DNA of 64,000 bases from Georgenia wutianyii (GTDB lineage: Bacteria > Actinomycetota > Actinomycetes > Actinomycetales > Actinomycetaceae). The stretch is from assembly GCF_006349365.1 (NCBI RefSeq), contig NZ_CP040899.1:3286001-3350000 (forward strand), given 5' to 3'. A program made the translations under genes and the position numbers. A model generated the notes under the pieces. The model saw nothing but the letters and a program-made list of their open reading frames with translations. It did no database searches and was not told the DNA's origin. This document shows, in pieces, positions 60,914-64,000 of the stretch (positions are counted from its first letter, which is position 1; each line of letters begins with the position of its first letter).

Positions 60914-62395
60914 TCAGGGCGAGAGGGAGGGCACGGGCAGCCCGAACCGCTGCCGCAGGGCACGCCGGGCGGCGTGGAAGCCGTTCATCCCGTGCACGCC
61001 CGGGGCGGGCGGCGTCGAGGAGGAGCACAGGTAGACACCGGGGACGCCGAGGCCGTAGGGGTCCCAGCGGCCGGTCGGACCGCGCAGCACACGCCCCATC
61101 GTCACCGCCCCGCCGGCGATGTCGCCGTCGACGAGGTTGAGGTTGTGCTCGACCATCCGCGCGGCCGGGATGCCGCGGCTGCGCACGACGACGTCGCGGA
61201 AGCCGGGCGCGAAGCGCTCGATCTGGCGGATGACGTGCTCGGTGGGGTCGACGGTGGACCCGGCGGGCACGTGGGCGTAGGTCCACAGCGGGCGCCGCCC
61301 GTCGCGGGCGCGGCCCGGGTCGGCCACCGAGGGGTCGGAGAGCAGGACGACCGGACGCTCGGGCAGGACGCCGCGGGCGACGTCCGCCTCGGCGGCCGCC
61401 ACCTCCGCGCGGGTGCCGCCGACGTGGACGGTGAACGCGCGCCCGACGTCGGGCACCGCCCACGGGACCGGCCCGTCGAGCACGAAGTCGACCTTGGCCG
61501 CCGCCCCGCCCCGCGGGGCGCGGGTGAGCCGGCGGGCGACCGCCGGGGGCAGCCGCTCGCCCCAGATCTCCGCGGCCACCGCCGTCGAGGTGTCGAGGAG
61601 GTAGCTGCGGGCGCGGGGCAGCTCACGCCAGCTGCGTACCCGCACCCCGGTGCGGACCTCCCCGCCGTGGGCACGCAGGTCGGCGACGAGCGCGTCGGCG
61701 ATGGCCTGCGAGCCGCCCACCGGGATCCGCCACCCGGTCGTGTGGGCGAGCGTGCCGAGCATGAGCGCCACCCCGGCCGGGGCGAGCGCGGGCAGCGGGG
61801 CGATCGCGTGGCCGGCCACCCCGGCGAGCATCGCGGGCGCCACCTCCCCGGCGAAGGGCAGGCTCCACAGCGCCGTCCCCTCGACGAGCGTGCGCAGGCC
61901 GAAGGCGACGGCGCCGCGCATCCCCTGCGGCGACCGCAGCTGGGACGGGATGCTGCGCATGTCCCCGAGCGTGGCGCCGACGACCGCCTCCGCGTCCCGC
62001 ACGAGCGGGCCGAAGGTGCGCCGCCACGCCCCGCCGTCGGCGCCCAGGCCCGCGACGGTGCGCTCGAGGTCGCGCCACGCGAGCCCGGCGCGGGCACCGT
62101 CGAGCGGGTGGGCGTAGGACAGCTCGGGGGCGACGAGCTCGACGCCGCGGGCGGGCAGGTCGAACGCGGAGAGGAACGGGCTCGCGGTGGCGAGCGGGTG
62201 GACGGCGGAGCACACGTCGTGGACGAGACCCTCGCCGAGCCCGAGGTCCAGGGTGCGGGCACCGCCGCCGACGGTCGTCTCGGCCTCGAGGAGCAGGACG
62301 CCCAGTCCGGCCCGCGCCATCGTCACCGCGGCCGCCAGGCCGTTGGGTCCCGAGCCCACGACGACGACGTCGCGTGTCTCCCTGGAACCCGGCAC
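60914..62395 (-). CDS. Phytoene-desaturase-like NAD(P)/FAD-dependent oxidoreductase
   Basis: A protein of about 493 residues. The N-terminal FAD fold is VVVVGSGPNGLAAAVTMARA, followed by LLEAETTVGGGARTLDLG as in CrtI-type amine oxidases. Substrate-domain features include HPLATASPFLSAFDLPARG and MLGTLAHTTGWRIPVGGSQA. The C-terminus has GVYLCSSSTPPAPGVHGMNG, the second FAD contact. No carotenoid genes lie nearby, so desaturation or isomerisation of another lipid or terpenoid is as likely (RetSat-like). The start at 62395 follows a CACAAT box by 6 bases; one codon upstream is another GTG. Confidence 0.85.
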   Translation of the reverse strand: MPGSRETRDVVVVGSGPNGLAAAVTMARAGLGVLLLEAETTVGGGARTLDLGLGEGLVHDVCSAVHPLATASPFLSAFDLPARGVELVAPELSYAHPLDGARAGLAWRDLERTVAGLGADGGAWRRTFGPLVRDAEAVVGATLGDMRSIPSQLRSPQGMRGAVAFGLRTLVEGTALWSLPFAGEVAPAMLAGVAGHAIAPLPALAPAGVALMLGTLAHTTGWRIPVGGSQAIADALVADLRAHGGEVRTGVRVRSWRELPRARSYLLDTSTAVAAEIWGERLPPAVARRLTRAPRGGAAAKVDFVLDGPVPWAVPDVGRAFTVHVGGTRAEVAAAEADVARGVLPERPVVLLSDPSVADPGRARDGRRPLWTYAHVPAGSTVDPTEHVIRQIERFAPGFRDVVVRSRGIPAARMVEHNLNLVDGDIAGGAVTMGRVLRGPTGRWDPYGLGVPGVYLCSSSTPPAPGVHGMNGFHAARRALRQRFGLPVPSLSP

Positions 62396-62401
62396 CACCT
62401 C

Positions 62402-62407
62402 ATTGTG
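62402..62407 (-). promoter_or_regulatory. -10-like CACAAT, possible leaderless promoter
   Basis: The minus strand reads CACAAT-GAGGTG-GTG, giving 6 bases between box and the GTG at 62395. Matches the dcd layout. Confidence 0.35.
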
Positions 62408-62439
62408 TGGCCTGCGGCCGGCCGGCGCAGGCGGACGGG

Positions 62440-63267
62440 CTACCAGTTCTGTCCGCCGCCGAAGCCGCCGCCGCCGCGCTCCTGCTCCTCCTGGCGCTCG
62501 CGCTCGGCGTCGCGGTTGCGCTCCTCGAGCTCCTCCTGACGGGGGTCCTGGGTGGGCTCGGGGGTCGGCTCCGCGCTGGGCTCCTCACCCGGCGTCGGCT
62601 CCTCGGACGGCTCGTCGGACGGCTCGTCGGAGGGCTCGTCGGTGGGCTCCCCGCTCGGCTCCTCGGTGGGCTGGTCCTGCGGGTTCTGGCGGTCCTCGCG
62701 GGCCTGGTCCTCCTTGTCCTGCTGACGCTCGGAGGTCTGCTCGTTCTGCGGGGAGGTCGTGCACGGGGCGATGACCTCCTGCGCCTCGGCGTAGTAGGCC
62801 TCGGCGATGCCCGGGTCGCCGTCGCCGGTCGCCGCGACGTCGCCCAGCGCCTCGATCGCCAGCGAGAGGTTGGTGCGCACACGGCACTCGGGGGACTCCG
62901 GCGCCTTGCTGCCCTCGGGACCGCCGGGCAGCGGCCCCGCCTCCGGGACGCGCTCGAGGGCCACCCGCAGGTCCTCCACGGCGAGGAAGTGCTCCTCGGC
63001 CCGGTACAGCGCGGTCCCCCGGTTGAACCAGGCCTTCCACTGCTCGGCGAAGCCGGTCCAGCGCTGCTGCGCCTCGTACTGGTCCGCGGCCTCGGGGAAG
63101 CGCAGCGCGTCGTAGTCCCGGGTGCCGAGGAGGTTGCCGGCCCACGTCCCGAGGAGCAGCGAGCCGACGACGAGGAAGGCGAGGACGACGGGCGCCGACC
63201 ACGCGAGGAGGCGACGGCGCAGGCGCAGGTGCGGCGGCAGCGCTGGGCGCTCGCGGGTCCGGCTCAT
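62440..63267 (-). CDS. TPR-like membrane protein of the VWA operon
   Basis: A 275-residue protein. A basic N-terminus and one membrane helix (LLAWSAPVVLAFLVVGSLLL) precede an extracytoplasmic domain with TPR-like helices (FPEAADQYEAQQRWTGFAEQ and WFNRGTALYRAEEHFLAVED, then ALERVP). The C-terminal third is low-complexity, rich in Glu, Pro, Ser and Asp with SDEP repeats, and ends GGGFGGGQNW. TPR proteins next to VWA genes (BatB/BatE/MxaL-type operons) are common in bacteria and are thought to help assemble or sense envelope proteins. The ATG overlaps the VWA stop as ATGA. Confidence 0.78.
   Translation of the reverse strand: MSRTRERPALPPHLRLRRRLLAWSAPVVLAFLVVGSLLLGTWAGNLLGTRDYDALRFPEAADQYEAQQRWTGFAEQWKAWFNRGTALYRAEEHFLAVEDLRVALERVPEAGPLPGGPEGSKAPESPECRVRTNLSLAIEALGDVAATGDGDPGIAEAYYAEAQEVIAPCTTSPQNEQTSERQQDKEDQAREDRQNPQDQPTEEPSGEPTDEPSDEPSDEPSEEPTPGEEPSAEPTPEPTQDPRQEELEERNRDAERERQEEQERGGGGFGGGQNW
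62592..62650 (-). repeat. 12-bp repeats encoding SDEP units
   Basis: Repeats of CGGACGGCTCGT-type 12-mers encode the SDEP/TDEP series of the low-complexity tail. Confidence 0.7.
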
Positions 63268-64000
63268 GCCGCGCTCCTCTCACGCCGCACGGGGGCGCCG
63301 GGCCGCGGGAAGTGGCGCGCCTGGTGCCACGCCTCCCACGCGAGGAGCACGGCGAGCACCGCCGCGGCCGGCCAGTAGACGTCCTCGTAGACCGACACGT
63401 CGCGCCGGCCGTCCGCGGCGATGGTCTCCGCGTCGATCCCGGCGACGAGCCCGCCGACGTCGGAGGGCTGGTTACGGTGGACGTAGTCGAGCCCGAGCTG
63501 CTCGGCGACCCGCCGCAGCTGCGTCTCGTCGATGCGTGAGACGGCGGGCGGGGACCCGGGCTGGGTCTCGTCGAGGATCCACTCGGCGTCGGTGCCCGCG
63601 CCGGTCTCGTCGGTCCCGTCGTAGACGCGCATCTGCCCGCCCTGCGCGGTGCCGTAGCCGAGGACCGCGCCACCGTCGACGAGCGGGGCGAGGTCGGCGA
63701 AGGACTGCGGCTCGCCCTCCTCGCTGCCGTCGCCGCTCGTGTTCTCGCCGTCGGACAGGAGGAACACGACGCGCACGTTCTCCGGGTTGCGCTCCGCGGC
63801 ACCCTCGAGCGCCGCCGTGAGGGTCGGCAGCGGCCGGTCGACCGCCGAGCCCGCCGAGTAGGCGGTGATCTCCTGGACGAGGGTGTCGGCCCACGTGCGC
63901 ACGGCGCGCGCGTCGGTGGTGAGCGGGAGCTGGCGGGCGGCCTGGGAGTCGAAGGTGATGACCGAGTACCGCGCGCCGGGCATCGCCTCGACGATCGCCT
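63264..64000 (-). CDS. VWA-domain protein, C-terminal part (5' end beyond window)
   Basis: The visible 244 or so codons contain the second half of a von Willebrand factor A domain: YSVITFDSQAARQLPL, VRVVFLLSDGENTSGDGSEE with the MIDAS-associated Asp, and LGYGTAQGGQMRVYDG. A membrane helix (VYWPAAAVLAVLLAWEAW) and a short basic tail follow. The MIDAS DxSxS motif must be to the right of the window. It belongs to the aerotolerance-type (BatA/MxaL-like) VWA proteins that sit in the cytoplasmic membrane, usually downstream of moxR and DUF58 genes; those would be beyond the window edge. Coupled to the TPR gene by ATGA. Confidence 0.85.
   Translation of the reverse strand, partial: AIVEAMPGARYSVITFDSQAARQLPLTTDARAVRTWADTLVQEITAYSAGSAVDRPLPTLTAALEGAAERNPENVRVVFLLSDGENTSGDGSEEGEPQSFADLAPLVDGGAVLGYGTAQGGQMRVYDGTDETGAGTDAEWILDETQPGSPPAVSRIDETQLRRVAEQLGLDYVHRNQPSDVGGLVAGIDAETIAADGRRDVSVYEDVYWPAAAVLAVLLAWEAWHQARHFPRPGAPVRRERSAA

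Overview
The window is very GC-rich (roughly three quarters G+C by eye) and reads as the chromosome of an actinobacterium, most likely of the Micrococcales or a close relative. Supporting signs are a mycothiol-dependent-enzyme homologue, an Mrp antiporter with fused A/B subunits, a K+-independent proton-pumping pyrophosphatase of streptomycete type, a DUF222-HNH gene, menaquinone methylation, and many genes that seem to start right after a TANNNT -10 box (leaderless mRNAs). About 70 genes are densely packed on both strands, often joined by 4-base ATGA or GTGA overlaps.

Layout. 1-1046: end of a sulfonate-type ABC operon. 1077-10476: small metabolic and stress genes (VOC, PPOX, SDR, RibD-like, rhodanese), a DUF222-HNH gene beside a decapitated clpP remnant, and a DGPF protein/ECF sigma factor pair. 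10473-22630: multicopper oxidase, drug/metabolite exporter, a NarL-type two-component system, acetyltransferases, menG, MFS and SDR genes. 22898-26534: proton pyrophosphatase hppA and a glycosyltransferase. 26569-31521: a phenolic-lipid-like locus (FAD monooxygenase, ICMT-like methyltransferase, type III polyketide synthase, UbiA prenyltransferase) interrupted by a secreted CAP protein carrying five 135-bp repeats. 31624-36047: an ABC system with two paralogous binding lipoproteins, one permease and one ATPase. 36051-39621: disaccharide phosphorylase, beta-phosphoglucomutase and a YbaK deacylase in one coupled unit. 39731-44222: thiamine ABC transporter behind a TPP riboswitch. 44590-51163: Mrp Na+/H+ antiporter operon. 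51516-53568: three membrane or coiled-coil stress-type genes closed by a strong hairpin. 53633-56726: dcd and tRNA-Gly, separated by a lower-GC Fic gene that sits between 41-bp direct repeats. 56863-64000: two MarR-like regulators, M50 peptidase, NUDIX hydrolase, aroD, a carotenoid-desaturase-like oxidoreductase and the end of a VWA operon.

The most notable items are the Fic island inserted at the tRNA-Gly terminator, with an operator-like inverted repeat over its promoter; the type III PKS locus; the clpP remnant beside the HNH gene; and the repeated TANNNT-N6-8-start architecture, which also settles several start codons. I saw no CRISPR array, complete insertion sequence, integrase or rRNA.
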